Below, piece by piece: positions 1 to 4,981 of a stretch of 6,560 nucleotides of DNA (position 1 is the stretch's first letter; every line of letters starts with the position of its first letter). Below the pieces are notes generated by a model, which saw only the letters and a program-made list of their open reading frames with translations, had not been told where the DNA came from and made no database searches. The stretch covers positions 1 through 6,560 of the forward strand of contig WREG01000113.1 in assembly GCA_009779455.1 (NCBI GenBank), written 5' to 3'. This DNA is from Oscillospiraceae bacterium (GTDB lineage: Bacteria; Bacillota; Clostridia; Oscillospirales; Acutalibacteraceae). Both the position numbers and the translations under genes were made by a program.

Positions 1-119
1 ACGACGTGAGGGAAGTCGCGTCCGGCTACGAATGCGGCATAGGCCTTGTCAAGTTCAACGATATCAAGGAAGGCGACGTGTTTGAGGCGTATATCACAGA
101 AGAATACAGGGAAGATTGA
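1..119 (+). CDS. infB: Translation initiation factor IF-2, C-terminal end (partial)
   Basis: Only the last 38 codons are present, read from base 3 and ending in TGA at 117-119. They contain the stretch VASGYECGIGL, followed by FNDIKEGDVFEAY and an acidic tail. This is the characteristic end of bacterial IF-2 domain IV, where 'GYECG' and 'F.DIKEGD' are conserved. IF-2 is the GTPase that brings initiator tRNA to the 30S subunit and promotes 50S joining. The GTPase domain lies upstream of the window. Its position ahead of rbfA, nrnA, truB and ribF matches the usual Gram-positive nusA-infB operon. A 7-bp repeat run starts on the base after the stop codon. The identification is firm even though the fragment is short. 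Confidence 0.93.
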   Translation, partial: DVREVASGYECGIGLVKFNDIKEGDVFEAYITEEYRED

Positions 120-149
120 GGATTTAGGCATCTGGGAATGTAGAATGTA
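120..149. repeat. Degenerate heptamer repeat after the infB stop
   Basis: Immediately after the infB TGA the sequence can be cut into 7-base units: GGATTTA (120-126), GGCATCT, GGGAATG, then two exact GAATGTA copies at 136-142 and 143-149. The first unit, with its flank (GAGGATTTAGG), is identical to the start of the array at 5468-5478. GAATGTA resembles the AAATGTA units after nrnA. It looks like a decayed member of the same heptamer class as the arrays at 2195, 3166 and 5470. The run is short and imperfect, so taken alone it could be chance; the match to the other loci is what makes it worth recording. Confidence 0.45.
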
Positions 150-194
150 AAACAACAAAATTAAAATGGCAAAATGCATAAAAATAGAAGAATT

Positions 195-278
195 CCCGTA
201 GGGGACGCCGCCCTCGGCGTCCCGCAGTTAGATGAATCTTGATATAAACGGGACGCCGAGGGCGGCGTCCCCTACGGG
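195..278. repeat. Perfect 30-bp GC-rich inverted repeat (REPIN-like element)
   Basis: Arm 1 (195-224) and arm 2 (249-278) are exact reverse complements over 30 bp, separated by a 24-bp AT-rich spacer. Each arm is itself a hairpin: GGGACGCCG (202-210 and 250-258) pairs with CGGCGTCCC (215-223 and 263-271) around a 4-base loop. Two REP-like hairpins in opposite orientation are the layout of a REP doublet (REPIN/BIME). An outer 8-bp inverted pair, TGCATAAA (175-182) and TTTATGCA (280-287), may extend the structure. The element is far more GC-rich than its surroundings, has no U-tract after it and no clear target duplication. It probably belongs to a dispersed non-autonomous repeat family; copy number elsewhere cannot be seen from this window. 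Confidence 0.8.
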
Positions 279-353
279 CTTTATGCAAATTGCTGATATC
301 CATGCGGTTTTTGCGCAGGTTCAATGCAAAATATAAAAATATGGGTACACGTT

Positions 354-522
354 ATGAGCAGCATCATGGAATATAAAGGATATTATTCAAATCCGCGATA
401 TAGCGCCTGATTTGCACAAACAGATCGCAATGTTCGCGGCAAGCTGCGATGTCCCGCTGAATCAAGCGGTGGAAACGGCTTTAAAAGTGTATTTTGCCAG
501 AACGGGCAACTTATCCGCCTGA
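354..522 (+). pseudogene. Remnant of a HicB-type antitoxin gene (internal deletion)
   Basis: An ATG at 366 (or the in-frame ATG at 354) opens MEYKGYY, the typical first residues of many HicB antitoxins, but this frame stops at 408-410. From about base 382 a different frame reads IIQIRDIAPDLHKQIAMFA and continues SCDVPLNQAVETALKVYFAR to the TGA at 520-522. That segment has the pattern of the HicB C-terminal ribbon-helix-helix domain (V-R-I-x-P-x-L-H, then S-L-N-Q-x-V-x-x-A-L). The simplest reading is a hicB gene that lost its central degraded-RNase-fold part, joining head and tail out of frame. No hicA partner is visible. Alternatively, the second part is a small RHH protein starting from a non-standard codon. 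The family match is from memory of conserved residues. Confidence 0.5.
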
Positions 523-558
523 AATAATAAGCGTTTCATAGGAAGGGTGATTATTATA

Positions 559-873
559 ATGGATTTCCCCATTTGGTGGATGTGCTTTTTCCCGCTTTTT
601 ATTATCCTTTTGACTGAATATACGCATAGGCGGGAAGAGACGCAGAGGCGCATACTTAATATTATAAAATCAAAGCGAAGGAAAGGGTTTGTTATCATGA
701 ACGAAGCCATCAAAAGTTTTATCGGCAAAAAATGCCATATAACAACGATGAACGCCACTGTCACGGGCGTGGTGGAATCCATCCAGGACAATTGGCTGAC
801 CGTCCGGAACGCGAAAAAAGGTGATGAGATCATTAATATAGATTACATCAGCCGCATTAAAGGGGTCAAATGA
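559..873 (+). CDS. Small membrane-anchored protein with Sm-like C-terminal half, unknown function
   Basis: The predicted protein has 104 residues from the ATG at 559, preceded by GGAAGGG at 541-547; an in-frame GTG at 547 would leave no room for a binding site. Residues 5-18 form one hydrophobic segment containing two tryptophans. A strongly basic linker with RR, RR and KSKRRK follows (about 24-42). Residues 47-104 look like a small beta-barrel resembling Sm-fold proteins: alternating hydrophobic residues around IGKKCHI, VTGVVESI, WLTV and INIDYISRI. I do not recognise a named family with certainty. It occupies the slot between infB and rbfA where Bacillus has ylxP, but it is not YlxP-like. 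A second Met at residue 47 (base 697) has its own purine-rich upstream stretch and would give a 58-residue soluble form. The gene ends 26 bp before rbfA, so co-transcription is likely. Confidence 0.7.
   Translation: MDFPIWWMCFFPLFIILLTEYTHRREETQRRILNIIKSKRRKGFVIMNEAIKSFIGKKCHITTMNATVTGVVESIQDNWLTVRNAKKGDEIINIDYISRIKGVK
679..687 (+). promoter_or_regulatory. Possible internal ribosome binding site for a short form
   Basis: AGGAAAGGG lies inside the 559-873 gene, 9 bases before an in-frame ATG at 697 that opens MNEAIKSFIGKK. It is at least as purine-rich as the site upstream of the 559 ATG. This would yield only the 58-residue Sm-like half without the membrane segment. The purines also encode the basic RRKG linker, so the match may be a by-product of Arg/Lys codons. 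Confidence 0.35.
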
Positions 874-899
874 AATCAAAATTATAAAGGAATGATAAA

Positions 900-1238
900 A
901 TGCCCGGATATAAAAAAGGCCGCGACGCGGAGGACATTAAAAGGGAGATCACCGCCATAATACGCGAGCTGAAAGACCCCCGCGTGGCCGGCGCGATCCT
1001 GACCGTAGTGCGCGTCGAGGTTTCAAGCGACCTGTCCTACGGCAAGGTTTATATAAGCGCGGTTGAAGGCATAGACGCCGCCAAAGCCGCCTGCAAAGCC
1101 CTTGAAAACGCCAAGGGGCTGATAAGGCATGAAGTCGGAAGCCGCCTGGGCCTGCGCAAAGCCCCGGATTTTAAGTTTATAGCCGACGATTCCGTTGAAA
1201 AAGGGATTGAAATGTTTAAAAAGTTAAAAGAGGTTTAA
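900..1238 (+). CDS. rbfA: 30S ribosome-binding factor RbfA
   Basis: The gene encodes 112 residues, the normal size for RbfA, a single KH-like-fold protein that binds the 30S subunit and helps mature the 5' end of 16S rRNA. Family features are visible in order: an N-terminal helix with IKREITAIIRELKDPRV (about 14-30), a strand region with VVRVEVSSDLSYGKVYIS (about 37-54), the A-L-x-x-A-K-G-L-I-R helix (about 68-77), and RLGLRKAPDFKFIADDS (about 82-98), in which R-x-x-P-x-L/F-x-F is the hallmark. The ATG at 900 is preceded by AAAGGA at 886-891 with 8-base spacing. The stop lies one base before the nrnA start, so the two are almost certainly translationally coupled. Confidence 0.95.
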   Translation: MPGYKKGRDAEDIKREITAIIRELKDPRVAGAILTVVRVEVSSDLSYGKVYISAVEGIDAAKAACKALENAKGLIRHEVGSRLGLRKAPDFKFIADDSVEKGIEMFKKLKEV

Positions 1239-1239
1239 A

Positions 1240-2202
1240 ATGAGGATAAATTTTGAAACCGCCGCCAAATTAATAAAAGATAACGACAATTTTCTTATAT
1301 TGACCCATGAAAACCCCGACGGGGACACTATAGGCTGCGCTTTCGCCATATGCAGAGCTTTGCAGCTCTTGGAGAAAAAGGCGAAAGTGGAGTGTTTCGA
1401 CAAGATACCGCCTATGTTTGAGTTTATCCCCGAAAGCGTCGAAAAACAAGATTTTGAAGAAGAATTTATTATAGCCGTAGACCTCGCGACTTTAGAGCTT
1501 TTAGGCGATGAGGATTATATAGAAAAATACAGGAATAAAATAAATTTGTGCATCGACCACCATTCGTCAAACACGCTTTTCGCCGAATACACCCTTTTGG
1601 AAGCGGAACCCGTTGCGGCCGCGGCGGCGGAAACCGTTTTAATGCTTATCGGCCATTTAGGGGTTGAAATTGACGAGGTTATTGCGAATTGCATCTACGT
1701 AGGCATATCGACGGATACGGGCTGTTTCCGTTATTTCAACACGACCTCCCGTTCGCTTAGGATGGCGGCGGATATGATCGACTGCGGCTGCGACTCCGGG
1801 AATATAAACAAAATAATGTTTGAAACAAAGACGAAAACCTACGCGGCCCTTGAAAAAATGGCGCTGGGGACTACGGAGATGCATTTCGGCGGAAAGTGCG
1901 CGATTATCACAATAACCCGGGAAATGTTCAACGAGAGCGGCTCCGATGACAGCGAATGCCACCCCATAACCGCCAAACCGCGCCAGATAGAGGGCGTTTT
2001 GGTGGGCGCGACCATAAGGGAAATGAAAGACGGCGCGTTCAAGATATCCGTCCGCACAAACCCGCCGGTAAACGCGTCTGAAATATGCGCCGGGATGGGC
2101 GGCGGGGGGCATATGCGCGCGGCGGGGTGCGAACTGCGGTGTTCGTATGAAGAAGCAAAAGCGATTCTTTTAGAAAACATAAAAAAAATATTAGAAATGT
2201 AA
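1240..2202 (+). CDS. nrnA: DHH/DHHA1 phosphoesterase, oligoribonuclease / pAp phosphatase
   Basis: A 320-residue cytoplasmic protein of the DHH superfamily, matching the usual NrnA length. Manganese-binding motifs are present: HENPDGDTIG (23-32, with D27 and D29), VDLA (D81), DHH (106-108) and GISTDTG (155-161, with D159). The DHHA1 substrate-binding end carries GGGGHMRAAG at 287-296. NrnA degrades 2-5 nt RNAs and cyclic-dinucleotide products to mononucleotides, and dephosphorylates 3'-phosphoadenosine 5'-phosphate. The ATG at 1240 has AGAGG at 1229-1233, six bases upstream and inside the end of rbfA. Placement between rbfA and truB is common in Clostridia and related groups. The TAA stop (2200-2202) straddles the first two units of an AAATGTA heptamer array. 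The split between nanoRNase and pAp roles cannot be told from sequence. Confidence 0.92.
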   Translation: MRINFETAAKLIKDNDNFLILTHENPDGDTIGCAFAICRALQLLEKKAKVECFDKIPPMFEFIPESVEKQDFEEEFIIAVDLATLELLGDEDYIEKYRNKINLCIDHHSSNTLFAEYTLLEAEPVAAAAAETVLMLIGHLGVEIDEVIANCIYVGISTDTGCFRYFNTTSRSLRMAADMIDCGCDSGNINKIMFETKTKTYAALEKMALGTTEMHFGGKCAIITITREMFNESGSDDSECHPITAKPRQIEGVLVGATIREMKDGAFKISVRTNPPVNASEICAGMGGGGHMRAAGCELRCSYEEAKAILLENIKKILEM

Positions 2203-2254
2203 AATGTAAAATGTAGAAATCAGGCCTTAATTTCACATTTCACATTTTGCACTT
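2195..2254 (+). repeat. Heptamer array with inverted partner, long AT-rich hairpin between nrnA and truB
   Basis: Three exact AAATGTA units (2195-2215) overlap the end of nrnA, including its stop codon. After a 9-base loop (CAGGCCTTA, 2221-2229) come TTTCACA (2231-2237), TTTCACA (2238-2244) and TTTTGCA (2245-2251), close to the reverse complement of the first set. In RNA the two sides can pair for about two dozen positions: GAAAT (2216-2220) with ATTTC (2230-2234), then outward with one bulged A at 2215, A·C mismatches at 2208/2241 and 2197/2252, and a U·G pair at 2200/2249. No clean U-tract follows, so it is not a classical terminator. It fills the gap to truB and takes the place of a normal ribosome binding site. 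Confidence 0.7.
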
Positions 2255-2272
2255 TAAATTTATCTTTATCTT

Positions 2273-3169
2273 ATGACCGGTTTTATCTTATTAAACAAAA
2301 AAGAAGGCGTTACCTCGTTCAAGGCCGTATCAACGGTCAGGCATATAACGGGTGAAAAAAAAGCGGGCCATTCAGGGACTTTGGACCCTATGGCAACCGG
2401 GCTTCTGCCGATAGCCCTCGGCGGCGCGACGCGCTTTTTGAGCTTCCTGCCGTCCGGCGAAAAGGCCTACACCGCGAGATTCCGTTTGGGGTTAACTACT
2501 GACACCCTCGACATAACAGGGAAAATCACTTCTGAAACGGAAGTGGTTTCGCGGGAAGAGGACGTGCTTGCCGTTCTTCCTTTTTTTAAAGGTAAAATAA
2601 AGCAGACCCCGCCGATTTATTCCGCGATATCCAAAGACGGAGTCAGGCTCTATAAATTGGCGCGGCAAGGGCTTGAAATCGAGAGGGAGGAAAGGGAAAT
2701 AAACGTGTATTCCCTTGAACTTGCCGCCGCTTATGGGCACAACGAATACGAAATCAAGGTTGAGTGCGGGACGGGCACTTATATACGCTCGTTAATCAGC
2801 GATATCGGCGCGAGTTTAGGCTGCGGGGCGGTGATGACCGCTTTGAAAAGGACGAAATCAAACGGTTTTTCTATTGATAATTCATATACTGAGGACGAAT
2901 TGCGGGCATTGGCAGCCAAAAGCGGATTAAACGAAGCTGTAATCCCCTTGGAAAGCGTATTTTCCGATTTTGCTGAGGTTTATATAACGGACGCGCAGAA
3001 AACAAGGTTCCAAAACGGCGGCGAGCTTGACGTTTCAAGGCTTACGGGAGTTAAAGGGGACGGCCTGTATCGCGTTTTTTCAAAAAACGGCGATTTTTTG
3101 GGGCTGGGGGAGAAAAGGCCGGATGTTGGTTCTTTGTTCGTTAAACGAAGTTTGAACAATTCTGATTGA
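2273..3169 (+). CDS. truB: tRNA pseudouridine(55) synthase TruB
   Basis: A protein of 298 residues, typical of TruB, which converts U55 in the T-loop of tRNA to pseudouridine. It opens with MTGFILLNKKEGVTSF, the family's usual start, and carries GHSGTLDPMATG at 32-43 with the catalytic Asp at D38. Further conserved stretches are QTPPIYSAISKDGVRLYKLAR and CGTGTYIRSLISDIG, followed by a C-terminal PUA-like RNA-binding region with RVFSKNGDFLGLG. The ATG at 2273 follows CTTTATCTT, so no Shine-Dalgarno sequence is visible; the start is supported by homology alone. The hairpin-forming heptamer array ends only about 20 bases upstream. The TGA stop (3167-3169) lies inside the first TTGAGAG unit of another array. 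Confidence 0.95.
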   Translation: MTGFILLNKKEGVTSFKAVSTVRHITGEKKAGHSGTLDPMATGLLPIALGGATRFLSFLPSGEKAYTARFRLGLTTDTLDITGKITSETEVVSREEDVLAVLPFFKGKIKQTPPIYSAISKDGVRLYKLARQGLEIEREEREINVYSLELAAAYGHNEYEIKVECGTGTYIRSLISDIGASLGCGAVMTALKRTKSNGFSIDNSYTEDELRALAAKSGLNEAVIPLESVFSDFAEVYITDAQKTRFQNGGELDVSRLTGVKGDGLYRVFSKNGDFLGLGEKRPDVGSLFVKRSLNNSD

Positions 3170-3193
3170 GAGTTGAGAGTTGAGAGTTGAGAG
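3166..3193 (+). repeat. Four-copy TTGAGAG heptamer array at the truB/ribF junction
   Basis: Four exact tandem TTGAGAG units occupy 3166-3172, 3173-3179, 3180-3186 and 3187-3193. The first contains the truB stop codon and the last contains the TTG start of ribF. Each unit also carries GAGAG, which can act as a weak Shine-Dalgarno element for a TTG further on; the copy at 3175-3179 sits 7 bases before the TTG at 3187. Because every unit has both elements, the junction would remain workable with different copy numbers. Perfect identity of the four copies implies recent expansion or homogenisation by slippage. Confidence 0.85.
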
Positions 3194-4092
3194 AAAATAC
3201 CGAAAAAAACAAAAACGCTGTCGCTTTGGGCAGCTTTGACGGTCTGCATATTGGCCATATGGCGGTCATAAACGAAGCCGTGAAGCAAAAAAAACGCGGC
3301 CTTGCCCCCGTTGCGGCGCTTTTTAGCGATTTTCCCGAAAAATTGCTGAAGGGCGCGGAGCCGCTCTGTTTGATGACCGCCGAAGCGCGGGAAAGATTGC
3401 TTGCGGATAAGGGGGTAACGTCGGTCTATTTAAATTTCGCGGAAATACGAAATATGGAGCCGGAGCGGTTTTTTACGAATATTCTTATTAAGGAATTAAA
3501 TGCGGGTTTTATATCCTGCGGCTTCAATTACCGTTTCGGAAAAAACGCCGCCGGTGATAAAGACACCCTAAATGCGCTTTGCAAAAAATATAAAATTGGC
3601 TTTTCGGCTGTAGAAAAGGTTGAATATAAGGGCGCGGCGGTGTCCTCCACAAGGATAAGGGAAGCGCTTGGTCAGGGTGGAATCGAAGACGCGAACGCAA
3701 TGCTGGGCCGCCCGTTTTCATACGACGGGGAAGTTGCGAGAGGGGCGGGCCTGGGCAGGCTTCTCGGGGCGCCGACCATAAACCAATATTTCCCCGAAAA
3801 TCTGATAAAACTCAAAAACGGCGTCTACGCATCCGAAACCAAAATCGGAAAAATATGGCTCCCGTCGGTCACGAATATAGGCGTACGACCCACCGTAAGC
3901 GGGGGCAAATCAACGCTTGCCCCCCGCGGCGAAACTTATATCCCAGATTTTAACGGGGATTTATACGGCAAAAATATCGGGGTGCGGCTTATCAAATTTA
4001 TCCGCCCGGAAAAAAAGTTTGACAGTATTGAACGATTAAAAAAAGCTATAAAAAAAGACGCGGAAACCGTAAAGAATTGGGAAAATAAATGA
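3187..4092 (+). CDS. ribF: Bifunctional riboflavin kinase / FAD synthetase
   Basis: This 301-residue cytoplasmic enzyme phosphorylates riboflavin to FMN and adenylylates FMN to FAD. The N-terminal nucleotidyltransferase domain has GSFDGLHIGH at 15-24, CGFNYRFG, and SSTRIREAL near 153-161. The C-terminal kinase domain has GAPTIN (P196, T197) in place of the more common PTAN, then NGVYAS, NIGVRPT and ETYIPDFNGDLYG, whose E249 is the expected catalytic glutamate. The start is TTG at 3187: no ATG precedes the GSFDGLHIGH motif, and an in-frame TGA at 3181-3183 closes the frame upstream. Both start and likely ribosome binding site lie in the TTGAGAG array. A palindromic stretch (3899-3927) encodes a few extra residues between RPTVSGG and ETYI. 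It overlaps the next gene by 4 bp. Confidence 0.94.
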   Translation: MRENTEKNKNAVALGSFDGLHIGHMAVINEAVKQKKRGLAPVAALFSDFPEKLLKGAEPLCLMTAEARERLLADKGVTSVYLNFAEIRNMEPERFFTNILIKELNAGFISCGFNYRFGKNAAGDKDTLNALCKKYKIGFSAVEKVEYKGAAVSSTRIREALGQGGIEDANAMLGRPFSYDGEVARGAGLGRLLGAPTINQYFPENLIKLKNGVYASETKIGKIWLPSVTNIGVRPTVSGGKSTLAPRGETYIPDFNGDLYGKNIGVRLIKFIRPEKKFDSIERLKKAIKKDAETVKNWENK

Positions 4093-4340
4093 TTAGCACG
4101 GGAATAATCGAACTCGACATCCACGGCCTTAACAAGCGCCGGGCGAAAACCCTCATTGACAGCCGCCTAAGGGCCGCTTCTAACGGAGTATACCGCATAA
4201 GGGTCATACACGGCTGCCATAGGGGTACGGAACTGCGCGACATGGTGCGCTCTGAATACATAAACCACCCCCGCGTCCTTCGCCTTGAACTCGGCGTGGG
4301 AGCGGGGGTGACTGATTTGGTGTTGAGGGAACTTTTTTAA
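4089..4340 (+). CDS. Stand-alone Smr (MutS2 C-terminal-like) domain protein
   Basis: An 83-residue protein consisting only of an Smr domain. Residues 9-13 are LDIHG (family LDLHG), followed by a helix with A19, a strand ending VIHG (39-42), and LRDMVRSEYINHPRVLRLELG, matching the 'V..yL..h..V..f' end of the fold. The usual HGxGxG loop reads HGCHRG (41-46), a modified version that keeps the first His-Gly. Smr domains can nick DNA or cleave RNA, and in MutS2 act on branched DNA or collided ribosomes; whether this minimal copy is a nuclease is unknown. It overlaps ribF through ATGA (4089-4092), which points to translational coupling. It is the last gene of the + strand operon, with only 6 bp before the convergent toxin gene. 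Confidence 0.82.
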   Translation: MISTGIIELDIHGLNKRRAKTLIDSRLRAASNGVYRIRVIHGCHRGTELRDMVRSEYINHPRVLRLELGVGAGVTDLVLRELF

Positions 4341-4346
4341 CAAGAA

Positions 4347-4661
4347 TTACAATAATTTTTGCCAATTTCTGCGGTTGTATAAAACCCTTGTTACCCGTAC
4401 TTCTTTTTGTTGTTCGTTTACTATATAAAACGCGATATAATTTCCGACCAGCAGTTTGCGGATGCCGAGAGAATTGTAAGGCTCGTCAGGGACAACAGCG
4501 TTGCGTCCGGGAAATTGGTCAAGGGCCCGTATTGCGGCATTGATTTTTTCATAAATCCGTTTAGCTATGTCAGGCTCTTTAAATGTTTCTGCTATGTAAC
4601 GGCGGATGTCCAATATGTCTTGCCGCGCCAAAGTTTCAATAATAATATTATATTCCTTCAT
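4347..4661 (-). CDS. RelE/ParE-superfamily toxin
   Basis: 104 residues from the ATG at 4661 (TTG at 4667 is a less likely start). It has the layout of a type II RelE/ParE toxin: two N-terminal helices (ARQDILDIRRYIAETFKEPDIA and AKRIYEKINAAIRALDQFPGR), with the typical L-x-x-F-P-x-R turn, then strands in GIRKLLVGNYIAFYIV and VRVTRVLYNRRNWQKLL. R and Y residues in the last strand (VLYNRRNW) are where RelE-type toxins keep functional side chains. It may cleave ribosome-bound mRNA or inhibit gyrase; sequence alone does not decide. The start lies 14 bp inside the antitoxin gene, with no strong binding site of its own beyond GGAA, so coupled translation is expected. Its end is 6 bp from the convergent smr stop. 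Confidence 0.9.
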   Translation of the reverse strand: MKEYNIIIETLARQDILDIRRYIAETFKEPDIAKRIYEKINAAIRALDQFPGRNAVVPDEPYNSLGIRKLLVGNYIAFYIVNEQQKEVRVTRVLYNRRNWQKLL

Positions 4662-4923
4662 CAGCAAATATTTTTTCCAATTCGGCGAACGCTTCGTCTA
4701 TCGGAAGCCCTCCCCCCTTTTTCATAGAAGCAAGCCCTTCATCCAGTAGTCGGTGAAGCTCGTTTCGTCCGCAAAGCCGCTCATATTCGGCGTTTGAAAG
4801 CACCACTAAGTCTCCCGTACCGTTTTTTGTAAGGTAGACAGGCTCGTTATAACGGTGGCAAAACTCTGAAATCTCGTTATAATTATTCCGCAAATCGGAA
4901 CTCGGTCTTATAGTTGCCATCAT
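4648..4923 (-). CDS. Phd/YefM-family antitoxin
   Basis: 91 residues with the standard antitoxin plan. The N-terminal half (about 4-50) has the Phd/YefM signature IRPSSDLRNNYNEISEFC, followed by NEPVYLTKNGTGDLVVLSNAEYERL, the DNA-binding and dimerisation fold. The C-terminal part (about 55-91), with ELHRLLDEGLASMKKGGG and an acidic end, is the segment that wraps and neutralises the toxin. Two ATGs are possible (4921-4923 and 4918-4920); AGGAG six bases upstream of the first favours 4923. Antitoxin first, toxin second, with overlapping ends is the usual order. The protein is expected to repress its own promoter at 4953-4981 together with the toxin, probably at the direct repeats at 4940-4959. 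Confidence 0.92.
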   Translation of the reverse strand: MMATIRPSSDLRNNYNEISEFCHRYNEPVYLTKNGTGDLVVLSNAEYERLCGRNELHRLLDEGLASMKKGGGLPIDEAFAELEKIFADEGI

Positions 4924-4939
4924 ATACCACTCCTAAAAT

Positions 4940-4959
4940 ATATCTTATGCATATCTTAT
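4940..4959 (-). promoter_or_regulatory. Candidate antitoxin operator (direct repeat, 11-bp spacing)
   Basis: On the - strand ATAAGATAT occurs twice (4951-4959 and 4940-4948), separated by 2 bp, giving an 11-bp period or roughly one helical turn. The junction also creates the palindrome TATGCATA (4946-4953). The upstream copy overlaps the -10 box and the downstream copy covers the transcript start region. This suits autorepression by a Phd/YefM antitoxin. The assignment rests on position and repeat symmetry only. Confidence 0.5.
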
Positions 4960-4981
4960 CATAATATTGATAAAATGTCAA
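4953..4981 (-). promoter_or_regulatory. Promoter of the toxin-antitoxin pair
   Basis: A perfect -35 box TTGACA (4981-4976) and a -10 box TAAGAT (4958-4953) are separated by 17 bp, with TG at 4961-4960 giving an extended -10 (TGA-TAAGAT). The -35 box overlaps the last bases and stop codon of the ASKHA gene (TGA at 4980-4978). Transcription would start near 4946, leaving a short leader with AGGAG before the antitoxin ATG. Confidence 0.7.

Noticed and set aside
195..278. Rho-independent terminator after infB
   Set aside because: The hairpins are strong, but no T-run follows either arm on either strand, and the genes downstream appear to belong to the same operon.
124..324. Open frame on the - strand through the inverted repeat
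   Set aside because: It reads straight through both arms of the 30-bp inverted repeat, giving repetitive Arg/Pro/Gly-rich sequence with no recognisable domain; it is produced by the repeat.
462..833. 123-codon open frame on the - strand opposite the small membrane protein gene
   Set aside because: It lies antisense to the better-supported + strand gene in the operon; no binding site or recognisable domain.
1657..2112. 151-codon open frame on the - strand within nrnA
   Set aside because: It lies fully inside the conserved nrnA coding sequence on the other strand and shows no family features.
3166..3193. CRISPR-like array
   Set aside because: The units are contiguous 7-mers without spacers, and no cas genes are present; they are simple tandem repeats.
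4338..4393. Inverted TAACAAG / CTTGTTA pair between smr and the toxin gene end
   Set aside because: It is only 7 bp with a loop of over 40 bases, half of it in toxin coding sequence; not convincing as a terminator.
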